A DNA stretch of 64,000 nt from Gambelia wislizenii (lineage: Eukaryota; Chordata; Lepidosauria; Squamata; Crotaphytidae): positions 379,856,687 to 379,920,686 of the forward strand of contig JAUMIR010000001.1 of NCBI GenBank assembly GCA_030847615.1, given 5' to 3'. The position numbers and the translations under genes were made by a program. The notes beneath the pieces were generated by a model, which worked only from the letters and a program-made list of their open reading frames with translations, ran no database searches and was not told the DNA's origin. This document shows, piece after piece, positions 23,246-35,300 of this stretch; position 1 is the first letter of the stretch; every line of letters starts with the position of its first letter.

Positions 23246-24798
23246 ATGTATACCTAGAGCAATATTTTCTTATTATACTGCTGTGATGCTGCAACAACTT
23301 CATTGTTACAGAGGAGCAAAACAAAGAGCACTGACCTCATTGTGCTGGCCATGGGGCATTTCTGTTCACCCCGATATTCAATGCCTTTTGAGGAATTGCT
23401 AAAAAACAACTACAAATGGGGGGTAGAGGTGCTTTACAAATTGGCTCCCCAGTTTGGCTCTGCTCCAATCTCACACAAGTTGAAAGTTAATGATGCATTT
23501 CTCTTTACCATTCTGCACTGAGAAAGTGAGGACCAGAGAGTTTCTGCATCAAGGAGCTAAAATAATCCTTCCAGCTTCTGTTCTCCAGGGCTAGTGCTGT
23601 ATATTTGGGTGTGTGGATAGTGAAGGTGAAATCAGATTTTTTTTCCTAGCCCATAACTATTCTACAGTGTTTTTGTGCAAAGTGATTAAAATGCTATTTC
23701 TATGGCATTTGCAGTGGCAGCAATGGGGGGTGGGGAGAGTCCAAACCACACCAGGTGACACCATCGGAGGGAGGGGTGACACCGGCCAAATGTTACACCA
23801 CAGACTAGATTATATATCTGAAACCCCAGTAAATGCCATAGCCTTCCACAACCCAGCACCTTCTAGATCTGCCAGACTACAGTTCCCATCTTTAATCAGC
23901 TTGCCATGCACTGGCTTGTGGGTAAGGGAGCTGCAATCTTATATCTAAGGAAACTAGCTGGTGAAGGTTGCCCAAACAGTTCTTCTAAAAGCTTCTTTTG
24001 ACATCACTTTTTATGATACAGATGTTAGGACATGATTGGTCTGCATTATGTAATGCCAATGCTAAAATACACCCTTCAACCCCTGTAGTCCCAAAATTCC
24101 TATAAATCAATGAGAAGGTAGCATAAGATCAGCTTCAAATTAATAACATACCCTGTTTTCGCCCCTCGTTCGTGGAAATATTCTGCCCTGCACAAGGTAA
24201 GATGGGTTTGTTCTTCCTGCTAACTCTCTCCAATGGCAGATTTCATAATGCTTGCTCTAGCCTATTATGAGGTATAAGAAGCCAGCATCCTTTTATACAG
24301 CTGATGAGTCAATGTTATGATGATTTCAGACATTATATAAGATCATACATCTTGCTGGATTGCTGTAGTCTCACAGTGCGACATGTTTAACAATTATTTT
24401 GTTAGCTTGAAAGTTGCTCATTCACCTTGATTCATAAAATTATTCATAACTCAATTGATAGCTGTCAGTTTCCCTTTCTTACAATGGAAGGCAAAACTTA
24501 AGTGTTTTGAGGATTCGGTTCCCTCCAGCCACTAGGTAAGACTGCACATTTGGGCTTCAACTGACTGTTTACCCTACCTGGTGTCTTGAGGTTAATATTT
24601 TAGTACTGTCCAACAGAAGAAGAGTGTGTGCTTACCTGATACTTCCTTCCTTTGATACTTTCCATACAGTTCCTCAATGCCTTTACTAGTGGAGGGCAAA
24701 ATAAAGGAATGACAATCCAGCAGCTGGGTTAAACTAGGGACATATTTCTTCATATCTGCAGGGTGTGTGTGTGCCAGTGTGGGTACTGTAACAACTGG
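23246..24798. other. No gene recognised
   Basis: Unclassified DNA. A segment near 23,780-23,935 (CCAAATGTTACACC...AGACTACAGTTCCCATC) may be a diverged palindromic MITE like that at 4,632-4,743. Confidence 0.4.
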
Positions 24799-25010
24799 CC
24801 TGTGGGCAGGGCCGGTTTAAGGAATTTTGAAGGGCCCATATGTTTACCTCAGGTCAATGTAACCTAACCTAACCTATTCACAGTACAGGATATTCAGATT
24901 ATTACTAATAATGTTTTTGCAGGAGGAGGGTTATGACGGGGGGCCCCACAATGACGGGGGGCCTGTGGCTGCAGGTGCTGCAGGGCCCTTAAACCAGCCC
25001 TGCCTATGGG
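24799..25010. mobile_element. hAT-like MITE with 8-bp target duplication
   Basis: The element proper (24,807-25,002, 196 bp) begins CAGGGCCGGTTTAAGG and ends CCTTAAACCAGCCCTG, which are inverted repeats of about 16 bp with one mismatch. It is flanked by CCTGTGGG (24,799-24,806) and CCTATGGG (25,003-25,010), an 8-bp target duplication with one later substitution. Eight-base duplications and CAGGG ends are typical of the hAT superfamily. Interior is G-rich and noncoding. Confidence 0.88.
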
Positions 25011-25396
25011 TACGCTTACCCAATCCCCCTTCCCAAATTCTGCCAATTTGGATGCCAATTTGGACCTTCTTGTTATTACCTGCTCCTGGGGCTTTGGAAC
25101 TGCCAGTGTATGAGCTGGGTTAGTAGCAAGGGTGGTCCATATAAAACCCATATGGCCCATAGCTCTGAGCAGCAAACCTCAAGAATCGTTGGTCCCATAA
25201 AAATGCCTTGTGGTGCCCACCAATTCTATAACTCCCTCTCCTGACTTAACCACGCTTACCTGTCAGACAAATGAGATGAGATTAACTAGATTAGTGCAGC
25301 AAATTACAGGCCAAGTTACCTTGACCTTGCCAGCCAAACAAATCAACCTACGGTAATAAATTCAACCCAAAGAAGCATGAACAGGGCTTGGCTGGT
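25011..25396. other. No recognised feature
   Basis: Unclassified DNA between the hAT-like MITE and a CR1 end. Confidence 0.4.
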
Positions 25397-25523
25397 CTTT
25401 AAACAGAGGCTGGATGGCCATCTGTCAGGGATGTTTTGATCATGATTTCCTGCATGGCAGGTGGTTGGACTGGATGGCCCTTGTGGTCTCTTCCAACTCT
25501 ACAATACTATGATTCTATGATTC
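25397..25523 (+). mobile_element. CR1 LINE 3' terminus
   Basis: Begins inside the last codons of CR1 ORF2 (CTTTAAACAGAGGCTGGATG), continues through GTTGGACTGGATGGCCCTTG and ends in two copies of ATTCTATG-type repeats. Very similar to 19,790-19,923; strongly 5'-truncated. Confidence 0.93.
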
Positions 25524-27102
25524 ATCAAGTCAAGCCCTACTGTCATTGAGGGAGAGCAGTGTGTGCCTCAACAAACAACCTATAAGGCTATTTATATGGC
25601 CCCTATCCCCCCCAAAAAATGCCACTCAATTTTGCATCATTCAATTGTGATTGCAAACTGCTGAAAGCCATTTAAAACAACTATTATCTTTGTGCTTTAA
25701 TGGGATTTTCACAATTACAAGTAGCAACCAAATATGAGGGATACACTGGATTTTAAAAAGGATTACCTGCTTGACATAATGCTTATCCCAAAATTTGGAT
25801 GAATTATTTCCTGCTATATTTTGGCAGCTTGGTGGTGGCAGCGATCCAGAGAGTCTTGACTACATGGGCAGGAAACCTCACACCTACCTCCTAGCTGTGA
25901 TGGATTTCTTTGATCCGCAGCAGCCCTCTAATGCCACACTCACCAGGCTTTTCTGATTGTAGATCAGATTATCCCACCACACTGTTAGTTGTCTTGGAGT
26001 AAAAGGGCAGGCCTAAACTGATCATGTGTCCTATATGTCATACTATTTCTGGCCACATGGCCAGGGCTGCTCTGGAGTTTGTTTTCTGTTTGTGGTCCAA
26101 GAGTACTGTATTTCTGGATAAGCAAAGATACAGTTGTAAAGTCGAAGGCTTTCACGGCTGGCATCCATAGATTTTCCTTGGGTTCCAGAACACAGCCTGG
26201 AAAAAAACCCAAGGAAAATCTAAAGATACACTTATCCAGATATGTGCACAATAAAAAATAAAATAAAATAAAAAGTTTTTAAAAAGTGTGCCAGAACAGA
26301 GTACTGTCCACTGGAAGTCCCACCCTGGCTTTGCTCCAAAGCCAATCCTTGGCCACCACACAGCAAAAATCTGGGTTTCCCCCTCAAAGTCTGAGCAAAC
26401 TACAAATCTTAGAGATTTGGGGTTTCCTGCAGAAACCCCCGTGAAAATGTACATCATTGAAAATGACATGTGTCAACTGTGCTACAAATAGGGGGTGAGT
26501 ATGAGTTTTATTGCCCATGTAGACAAGCCCCTATGGAGGCAAAACTGGCCCACAGACTAGCTGAAGGTGGCTGCCCCTGTTCTAGATCATCACCACACTA
26601 TTTTTCTTTCCTTTCCTTCTCAAAAAAGTTTAGAAAGGTGAAAAATCAGAAAGTTTCAAAAGTGAAATAGATATACTCTTAGCTAGCCTTCTCCATTCTT
26701 CAGCTTCCTCACTTGACCATCCGTCAAATAAACAGGGCAGCGATAAGCAGCTGGTGATCAATGGTAGCACCACTTCACCATGGCTGTTGTGGGTTCATTC
26801 CAGGCCTCTTTCACCTAGAGCTGACCACACATCCCCAACTGACACAACTGAATTCAAGTTCTTCCCTGCCAACCACCCAGGAACTGATGACCATCAAGTC
26901 CTAAACAGTCCCATTCAGGACTGGTTTGAGACATGCTAAATCCCCAAGCTGTGTCAACTTTGAAAGGACTCAAAGCCTCCCCCAAAATATACTATTCTAA
27001 CATTTTTGTTTGTTTTTATATTTAGAGCCAACCCTCCTCCCTGCCCCAAATAATTTGAAACCCTAAACTGTAGCTTGCTTCTTTTGCACATAATTCCAGC
27101 AC
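25524..27102. other. No gene; one possible old repeat piece
   Basis: At 26,131-26,225 the phrase GTCGAAGGCTTTCACGGCTG starts a segment resembling the ends of some reptile retroelements, and GATTTTCCTTGGGTT (about 26,171) is echoed in inverted form by AACCCAAGGAAAATC (about 26,207), making a hairpin. The rest is unclassified. Confidence 0.4.
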
Positions 27103-27366
27103 CATATCCTGCAAGTGCCCCAATTTGGCAGGGAGAGTCCTGCTGTCCCACCTTTTCAGCTGTTTTTTAAATGTCCCAGTTTCTGTCTCCTCATCTCATT
27201 TTCCCACTTTGTCCTTCGCTTACTTCAGTTGGCACAAACTGAGTCCAAAACGCAAAAGTAGTTTGTTCTCAATTAATTCAGCAAGGGGAAGCTGAGAGGA
27301 GGGGGCAGGATCTTGCCCTCTCCAGGAGACTCAAGCAAAAACAGACTGCTATGGCCTCTCCTAGCC
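27103..27366 (+). repeat. Unclassified dispersed repeat, copy 2
   Basis: Second copy of the family described at 8,577-8,862, in the same orientation, with matching order of blocks from AATTTGGCAGG to GCCTCTCCTAGC. Confidence 0.7.
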
Positions 27367-27374
27367 TATGGCTT

Positions 27375-27542
27375 TTATCACACTACACTGTTATAGTGCT
27401 ATTATTCCACTTTAATATCTCTGGCTGCCTCCTGTGGAATTCTGGAGTTTGTAGTTTAGTGAGGCCTAAGAGCTCTGTGGCTGAGAGTTTTAAATGCCCT
27501 TCCCTAGACTACAAATCCCAGGATTCCATTATAGTGTGATAA
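27375..27542. mobile_element. Short palindromic MITE
   Basis: TTATCACACTA at 27,375-27,385 pairs with TAGTGTGATAA at 27,532-27,542. The interior contains GAATTCTGGAGTTTGTAGTTT and its inverted partner ACTACAAATCCCAGGATTCC, which are shared with the MITE at 49,435-49,650. Noncoding. Confidence 0.75.
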
Positions 27543-28369
27543 TGTATGTCCTTCCCCATAAATGACAGGTACCTTCTTAACCACAGTCTGATGTTGTTTG
27601 GCCACATGTATCCCAATTATCATGTGCAAAAGAGTGGAGGGTATGTAGCACATGTCTCATTTGTTTATAGCCTCAGCTCAGATCCCCCTCAGTTCTCTCT
27701 TGAGCTGCTGTGCATATGTCTACAGAGCATTAGGTTTCCCTGACTGCTCAGTGAAGGGCCCTTGTTGTAAGTCCCATAAGTATAATGGACTGGTAGGTGG
27801 CTTGTCTGACTCAGAATGACTGTTTGTATGTTTTGTGACTGACACAGCAGGTCACAGAAGGTTTGGAGAAAGGTGAGAGTAAGGGAAATGTGAGACTGTC
27901 TGCTACAGGCTCTTCACTGAAATGGGATATTTAAAGGTAACAATCAAATAAATTGAATAGCAGGGTAAACATAAACCTAGTTACATTTTAGTGTCCCATG
28001 ACTATAGAGTGTGGCATAGTCCTGTGAGAAATCAATGAATTTCAGCCCCAACCTGAAAGCTTATTTTACATGAGCTAATCTGTATTTTAGTTCTGTTACA
28101 GTTGTACTTTCAGGGGTTGGATATATGGTTTTGGTGCATTTCCTTAGAGTTGCTTTATCTCCTATTGGACCCAGCTGTCCATGATGTTCATGGATAGAAC
28201 CAGGAACCAGGAAGCAGCCTAAGGCTATGTTTGAAGGGCCTACCAGATCAGCCATAATTTCAAAAGGAACATGGGAAAGCGCAAAAACTTTCCATTCACT
28301 CATTCCATTTTTGGTCCATCCTTACTCCAAGGAACTCAGGACAAGATTCTGCCCTGTCCCAGCACCAAG
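27543..28369. other. No recognised feature
   Basis: Unclassified DNA without coding or repeat signature. Confidence 0.4.
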
Positions 28370-28492
28370 TTACTCTTTCAGCAACCCTGCAAAGCAGGCT
28401 AGGCTGAGGGACAATAATTGGTACAAAGTGAATTTTGTGGCTGAGCAAAGATGTGAAACTGGGTCTGGTCATGATCCAACAACCTAACACAC
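28370..28492 (-). mobile_element. tRNA/MIR-like SINE fragment, minus strand
   Basis: Contains AGCAACCCTGCAAAGCAGG, CTAGGCTGAGGGACAATAAT and TGGCTGAGCAAAGATGTGAA, followed by AACTGGGTCTGG. This is the order seen in the reverse complement of MIR/Sauria-like SINE cores and tRNA heads. Diverged. Confidence 0.55.
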
Positions 28493-29756
28493 ACACCCCG
28501 GTGGCTTGTCAAGGCCCAACTTACTGCTTAATAGGCTACTTTTAAGAATCTGGTAGAAGAAAAAAAAAAAAAGACTTACCACAACTTTGGGTGCCCATTT
28601 TTCTCTAGTGTTATAGAATTCCACCGTACTACTAATACTGATTACCTCAATCATTGACAGTGTCTAGTTATATGATGCTTTCAAATTGTAAGCCCAAAGG
28701 TAGCCATGGTAGCCATAAGGATTTCCTAAATTATATTAGGGTAATGCCTTCATTAGGGCAACTCAAAGGTTAGCATTTCGGCTTTCAAGATTCCCAGATT
28801 TCTTAATAAAAGCAAAATGTTACAAAAACCGAGAAAAGAAATAGGGGGAAAGCCTGACTTGATCAACTTCAAATCAGCTATGGTTATAATGTGTAAATAG
28901 GCCTATGATAGAGAGATCTGGAGACATTCAAATTAGGCTGTAGCAGGCAATCCTGTGGTTTCAGATTACACTCTTAGCTGTTTACATGACTGGTGAGAAC
29001 AAGAGAGAAAGCAATACTTAATCCCTCATTTTTCAGAATATAAAATCCAGCTATTATTCAGAACTGTCTTCATCCTGGGAGAAGCTCAATGACTTTTATT
29101 CTCTGAAAACAGATATAAATTAGGCAGACTTTATATTAACAAAGCTGGTGATAATTTTAGATGCTGTACTAAAAGTTTTATTGCTACTGTTGGTGCTGGT
29201 GATGATTTTAATAATATTGTGAGGCACATTCTTGGACCTCTCCTCACTACTTCGGGCACGGAGTATGGAAGGTGATAGGTCCCTGGACAAAAACAGTGAG
29301 AAAAGCTACAATTGCCTCATTCCTCACTTCAGCAAAGGATTTTAATGCTATAACATCCCTGTCATAAACAGGGCAATCCAACAGGTCTCAACTTCCCTAC
29401 AATTTTGTGGTTATGCATTATATCAGAAGTAAAGGAGTAAAGGATATAATGCTGTGTATCTGGCATTTGTGCAGGGGTTGTTTGTGTGGAGGTTTTCATT
29501 TTCTTTACAGAAAATGTGGATAAGAATAGAATTTAGCACTCATCATGATACCTATTTAGGTGGGCAGCAACATGGAATCACTTGCAGACAAAGTAGTGGG
29601 GTCTACATAGCCGAGAAATTCCCAAGGTATGCCCCATATATCTCTCTTTGTATTTATCTGTTTGTAGATGAAAAATAAAAATAAACCCACCCACCCCCAT
29701 GGTTTAACAACATGTTCAGAGGCTACTGAGGTCCAAATATCAAGATGTTGAAAAGT
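28493..29756. other. No recognised feature
   Basis: AT-rich DNA, with an A-run at about 28,560-28,573. No feature seen. Confidence 0.4.
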
Positions 29757-29830
29757 GAATCATAGAGTTGGAAGAGACCACAAGGGCCATCTAGTCAACC
29801 CCCTGACTCCTCAGAAGATCTCTAAACATG
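29757..29830 (-). mobile_element. CR1 LINE 3' terminus, minus strand
   Basis: AATCATAGAGTTGGAAGAGA followed by CCACAAGGGCCATCTAGTC is the reverse complement of the CR1 3' UTR end. Confidence 0.9.
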
Positions 29831-30251
29831 GGCAGGTTTCCATACATTGTTTTGATTTGTGACTGGTAAACAGGCTCAAATCTATGTAACACAGTGGGGA
29901 GAAGTTGCAAGATGATGAGAAAGTAATCACATTCCCATCTTCCTTTTCCTCATCCAGAAATTTCCTTCTTACACCAAAACCTCCCTCCATCCCCCAACAC
30001 AGAGTTTCAGGACATAGATTCAATTGCTAGTTCAACTAAACTAGACTTGTTGAATCAATGGAACTTGTATAAGCTCTGAGAACACACAATGTCTTTCTGT
30101 TTGTCTGTGTATTGTGTGGTAAAGGAACAGTTCAATTAATTTCTAGTGCTGTTTCTTCACTTGCATCCTTTTTTGGCCCTCACTGTTCCTGGCTGATGTC
30201 TCTGGCTGCTCAGTGCTGAACAGGTTGTGGATGTCTACTCAAGGAGACCTT

Positions 30252-30433
30252 TCAAACAATACAGTTAAAGCACTGTGATTCCACTTTCACAGCCATGGTT
30301 CCACCCTATGGAATTCAAGGAATATAGAGTTTATGGATGAGCATCGAGAATTCTCAGCCAGAGAACTGTCGTACCTCACCAAACACTACAAACCCTAGGA
30401 TTCTATGAGGTAGTGTGAAAGGCCTTTCCATCC
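30252..30433. mobile_element. Probable diverged palindromic MITE
   Basis: AAAGCACTGTGATTCCACTT on the left, and CACTACAAACCCTAGGATTC followed by TAGTGTGAAAGG on the right, resemble in order the arms of the MITEs at 27,375-27,542 and 49,435-49,650. The ends are poorly preserved. Confidence 0.45.
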
Positions 30434-30551
30434 CTACCTCTCATGAAATCAGTATCTCTACCTGGTCCTTCCTGGATAGATTAGTATCTCCTCCTACCAC
30501 TCACACTAGCTTCTCTGCATTATGGTTCAACCAAAAAATATATTTTAAAAG

Positions 30552-30760
30552 GCCTACATAGCCTAAAGGCACCAAATTCTTCCTGATCTTATAAGCTAAG
30601 CAGGGTCAGACCTGGTTAGTACTTGAATGGAAGGCTACCAATGAATAGCAGGTACTGTAGGCTAAATTTTAGAGGAAAGAACTGTCAAAACCACCTCTGA
30701 GGAATCCTTGCCTTTATTACCTGAATGCATGGGGACCCACTCATGACACTCAAATTAGGA
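30552..30760 (+). mobile_element. 5S rRNA-derived SINE
   Basis: The head (about 30,552-30,663) follows 5S rRNA: the landmark AAGCTAAGCAGGGTCAGACC runs on into TGGTTAGTACTTGAATGG, and it ends GCAGGTACTGTAGGC. These cover the internal 5S promoter region used by RNA polymerase III with TFIIIA. A tail follows (AACTGTCAAAACCACCTCTG, then CCTTGCC), shared with the minus-strand copy at 32,128-32,352. It is a SINE rather than a 5S gene because the head is mutated and the same tail occurs at both copies. Confidence 0.88.
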
Positions 30761-30774
30761 ATTTTCATTTGCTC

Positions 30775-31800
30775 AGAAATCTGGCTGTGAGGGGCCAGGT
30801 AACTTGCGGGACCTTAACACCTGTGTATACTAGTACTCACTGCAGAGACTGTGGACATTTTCAGATGCGTAAAAAGTGCTGCGGAGGGCTCGGGAGAGGA
30901 ACGCGCCTGTTTTGCGGCACAGGGCCAGTTTCTGACAACGCTGTCCCTCTCGTGTTACCCTCCATGTTCCTTCTGTGTCGCATGGAAGGAAAAGGTACCA
31001 CTTTTTACTCATGGAAGTTCCTCATGAATAAAAAGTGGCACCTTTTCCTTCCATGCGACACAGAAGGAACACAGAGGGTAACACGAGGGACGGCGGCGTC
31101 AGAAACTGGCCCCCTGCCGTGAAACAGGCGCATACCTCTCCCGAGCCCTCCACAGCACTTTTTACATGTCTGAAAATGCCCTGTGAGTTTAAAGTAAATA
31201 AAAATGTTTTTTATTGGAAAATAAGCATGGAAGCATTCACACACGCCCTCACGCTCACAAGAGACCACACAAGGCTAACAGAGAATCAAGGCAGAAAGAT
31301 TTCGATAGAGGAACAGATTCGGGGAAGCATGGGCAATATTTACCGGTCCTGAAGAGCAGAGGTTCACACAGCAAAGGAGACTCGGGTATGAATCTGAGGA
31401 TGACACAGCAAACCAGCAGAATGATGGTGTCAAAAGAACTGTGCACACTGGCTATTGTTTGGGACTAATATTTATACCCAATTTCATATCCTGAAGGTTT
31501 GTTTTGAGTGTAGAACAATACTTGGATAAGTTTCCCACAGTTAAACAAAGGAAACTCCAGCTTCGTTAATTGCCACTAATGGCTGAGATGTTAAGATTGA
31601 TAGGTTTATGGCAGCTTCCTTATTGTGGGAGAGGAAAGGTGCAATGAAAGACATTTGTGGGGATGTGCAGGGATGATAGATTTCAATAGATTTATTGGGA
31701 TGATTTTTGATTGGCTGAACTCCACTGATGACATGGCATGTTCAGCTGTTCTGTGAACTATCAGTCTGAGTTCTTCCAACTTCTGTGAGGGAAGGAAAAG
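30775..31800 (-). repeat. Possible solo LTR, interrupted by a palindromic MITE
   Basis: Segments on both sides of the MITE at 30,853-31,180 resemble, in order, the insert at 60,107-60,925: TATACTAGTACTC on the left, then TTTTTTATT, GAAGCATTCACAC, an inverted TATA-like TTTATACCC near 31,471, and GCAGCTTCCTTAT near 31,612. On the minus strand this gives a TATA box followed downstream by AATAAA, as in an LTR. Borders and the retroelement class are not resolved. Confidence 0.4.
30853..31180. mobile_element. Long palindromic MITE, copy 3
   Basis: A 328-bp palindrome with ends GGACATTTTCAGATGCGT and ACATGTCTGAAAATGCC and arms of about 145 bp around a short centre near 31,010-31,025. The arms contain AAGGAAAAGGTACCACTTTT and its inverted partner. 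CTGT flanks both sides, a possible 4-bp target duplication. The ends are the same as copies 1 and 2, but the arms are largely different. Noncoding. Confidence 0.88.
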
Positions 31801-32127
31801 TTATTGATTTAGCAGGAATTAAAAGTCTTACAAGCACATTTTAAAGATGCAGAAGCGATTGCAGAATATAGGGAAGCCACAGGGAACCCTGAGACTACAG
31901 GTCAGAAAGATGAAGGAAAGTGAACTAAATCTGGAACCAAAATATATAGCTGGAACAAAAAGGAAAAGAAGATAGGAACTGAGATAAGAAAAGATTACTC
32001 ATAGAGGGACTCTGAACAAACGTAATGCCAGGAGCTTAAGTTATGAAGATGGAAAGAGAGAAAGAGTGCTAGGAAGGCTAGTTGTGAAACAGGGTTGTTG
32101 ATGAAAGTGGTTATTAAGCCTGAAGTG

Positions 32128-32352
32128 CATGTGTGTGTGCGCGTGCCTTCAAGTCAGCTGCTGACTTATAGCAACCCCTTCAATTTTGTAGGGATTTCTT
32201 AGGCAAGGAATACTCAGAGGTGGTTTTGCCAGTTCCTTCCTTTGAAATATAGCCTCCAGCACCTGGTATTTGTTGGCAGTTTCTCATCCAAGCACTAACC
32301 AGTGATGACCCTGCTTAGCTTCCAAAACAGACAGGATCTGGTGCCCTTAGAG
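32128..32352 (-). mobile_element. 5S rRNA-derived SINE with BovB-like tail, minus strand
   Basis: Read on the minus strand, the 5S head lies at about 32,270-32,345 (complement of CATCCAAGCACTAACCAGTG and CCTGCTTAGCTTCC), followed by the same middle part as the copy at 30,552, and the element ends in CTTGAAGGCACGCGCAC, a BovB-type terminus like that of the Sauria SINEs. This copy shows the complete head-to-tail architecture. Confidence 0.9.
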
Positions 32353-35300
32353 TATTTAGTCAAGCCCTAAAACATAGGCCTTGACAATATAGGATTTTGA
32401 TCCAGTAACCCTAATGGAACAATGTCCATTAAGAGATGGGGAACAGAATCTGAATTTTACATACTGATTTAGACTAACTAGATCTTGAATGCAGACTTTT
32501 CGTTCAGTTTCTGAAATCCCTCATTCATCATTACTTCTCTCTTTTCTTTTCAGAAAAAAACAAAAATCCTACAACTAAGAACCCGGGACTTGCTGAAACA
32601 GAATTTTTATTAATTCACCCAGAGTTTGGACATCTACATTTTAGGGAAGCAAATGAGTTTTGAACATTAACTTTGGGAGAGCTGAGGAAAGTACCATGAC
32701 AATTCCCACTTGTAAGGAGACATAGGTATTTTTACTCAAAATAGTATACCATCTTCAATTTTTTTTAAAAAAAAAAAGAGTCACATTTGCTTTTGTAAGA
32801 GATGCTGAGTTATTAACTGAAGAATGCAGTCATGTTTGAAGTTGGAGCACATCAGGTGGAAATGAGTGGGAAAACCAACCATGTTCCTATGCCATTCTAG
32901 CATTTAACCTTGGAAAAACAAAAGCCCATTTTATCATCCTTTTTTTCCAATTCTGAAGTGAAGGAATCACTGATTCACTGATTGCCTCTCAATGGTGGAT
33001 TTGGCTAATATGTACTTTTCTGACCTAATATTTACCATCTATCTGGTAACACAAAGAAAAGGATGCTAGAAGAGCATGTGGGCTGGAAAGAGAACAAAAA
33101 CAGTCTTCAATGCACAAAGAGAATGGAAGTACAGAGTTGGCACTGATGACGCTAACAATCAATTTATATTTAGCAATAGATGTTTCATGAAAATGCAATC
33201 TTTAATGCACCTGGAGCAAAATTTATCAACATTTTTGAACATTTGCAGTGTTTCAAATCTGGATACAGGATGAAACTTTGATGCTTTAATCTGCTCAATT
33301 GAATTTTAAGGAAGGGGGATGATCTCTTATCTGGTCAGCATGGAAATTGTTTCTCTGCTTGCTCTACTGTCTACACAAACTCAGAAACATAGACTTTAGT
33401 TCTTCTGTTTTATTTTTTTTTTAAGTCTTATTTGTTTTTCTCTTTCTGAGAAAACTAGTTTTCAGCACTGTCCTATGTATGTTCACTCAGATGTAACTCC
33501 CACTGTGTTCAGTAGGGCTTGCTCCTTAGTAAGAATGGCAGAAAGAAAGTAGTAAGGATGTTTAGGATGGCAGCTATTTGTCTAGATCCAGTTGGTAGTC
33601 CCAACCAGACTAGGCCCACTGAATCAAGGGGATTTACCTATGAGTTCTTGTTTTATCATTCACCAGTTGATTCAATGGGTCTTCTTGAGTTAGGACTAGC
33701 AATTGGATCAAAACTTTCTTCTAATAAAGTATCAAGCATGGATTGTCAATCCAAGAAGAACAGCAGGCAATACATCTTACATCACACTATACAAATTAAG
33801 CAGAGACTTCCCCCATGCTTGCTTTTAGCTCCAAGCTCTCACCAACCTTGGGCTTGTCTATATGAAGGGAAGAAAAAATGGACTGCTCCCACAGTAATAG
33901 CAAGTTGCAGCACTTGTGACCTATGTTAATGGTTTTACAACCCCCATAAACTTTTCATGCCTGTAGCCAAGACAGAGGCCATGAGTAAATTACATTTTTA
34001 AACCTGCCACTGCTGAACTTTTTTTTTTTAAACTATTTCTATGGTACGCACAAGTGATATTCCACCTTTCCAAAAGAGAGAGAGAGAGAGAAAGGTAGCA
34101 CAAATCCCCATTTTATCACCTTAGCAATCACTTGCTAAGGGGAAAATCCAACATGGTGGCAGCAGATGCTTGCCCTGTAACCAAACCTTGCCCCCAGCAC
34201 TCATCCAGCCAATCATGTTTGTGCTTTGTCTTGTATGGGGAAATGATTCATGTCAAATTGCTTGTCTTAAGGAGCAAAAATGCACATATCACAGGAGTTT
34301 TGCAAAAAAGTCAGGAAAAGCCACAAATGCTTTTCTTGCATAGTTTTTCTTCTTTTTTGCCCCCCCCTCCTTTGCAATACAATGAGACAAGGTGAGATCC
34401 CATTAAGACAGCTTGTATAACAGGTGAATTCTATGAGGTGTATTTTCACCGGATTACAAACACCTTTTTAGTGTAAGGAAGAAGAGCTTGCTGGCTCCTT
34501 GGTGCTCATTCAGACCTCACTGGCCTATATCATGTTGTTAGTATCTTACCAGCTTGTTTCATTCACTACCATTTTGTTCAGATATTATTATGGTACAGTA
34601 TTCAACTAATATTTATTCCTGTCCTGTAGAATGTTTCCCTTTGCCACCAAGAACCTCATGATCTGCTGCCTATTTCACCAGAGGACCAATTAATGAGAAA
34701 ACAGGGTGGCAATGGAGTGCAAAGCCTCCAGACAAGAAGACTGACCCTTTAAGGATCTCTGTTACACAGAGGGATGGCAGAGCCTGCAGTAAGTGCAAGG
34801 GCTGATTGGATATATGAGAGCTTAGTCTGGCTCTGGACCTTGCTGTAGTAAATTGCCTACTTCCTAGGAACTCTGCTAGAGAGCCTATCTCACAACTTGC
34901 ATTTCCATCTTAATGTACTTTCTTTACTTCCTCCTTTAGTGTTTGCACTCTTTAGGTTATCGCTGCTGGCAACCACTGATCTCTTGTTGGACGAGCTTAG
35001 CTTCATTTCGCTCTCACACACATGCACACAGAAAGAGAGGGTGGGGAGCAGGATAAACTGGTAGCAATTATAGAATTATTGCCTGGGACAAATTTTGACA
35101 AAGATATTGCACTAGCATTTTTTTCTGGTGTGGATGCCAAGGGATGATACACAGCCAGAGTGTATTAGTATAATACCCAAGCAACAACAAGGATTTGTGG
35201 CTACTGTAGGCATAGCAGTACAGCCCTATAGAATAATGTTGGTTAGTCTGAATCGAATATGAGATTCTTCTTTCAGTCTGGACCTATGCATTACATGGCA

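Noticed and set aside
24857..24876. Telomere-like TAACCTAACCTAACC
   Set aside because: Only three CCTAA pentamers, not the vertebrate CCCTAA hexamer, and located inside a hAT-like MITE.
30552..30663. 5S rRNA gene
   Set aside because: Head is mutated at many positions and continues into a tail shared with another dispersed copy; it is a SINE.
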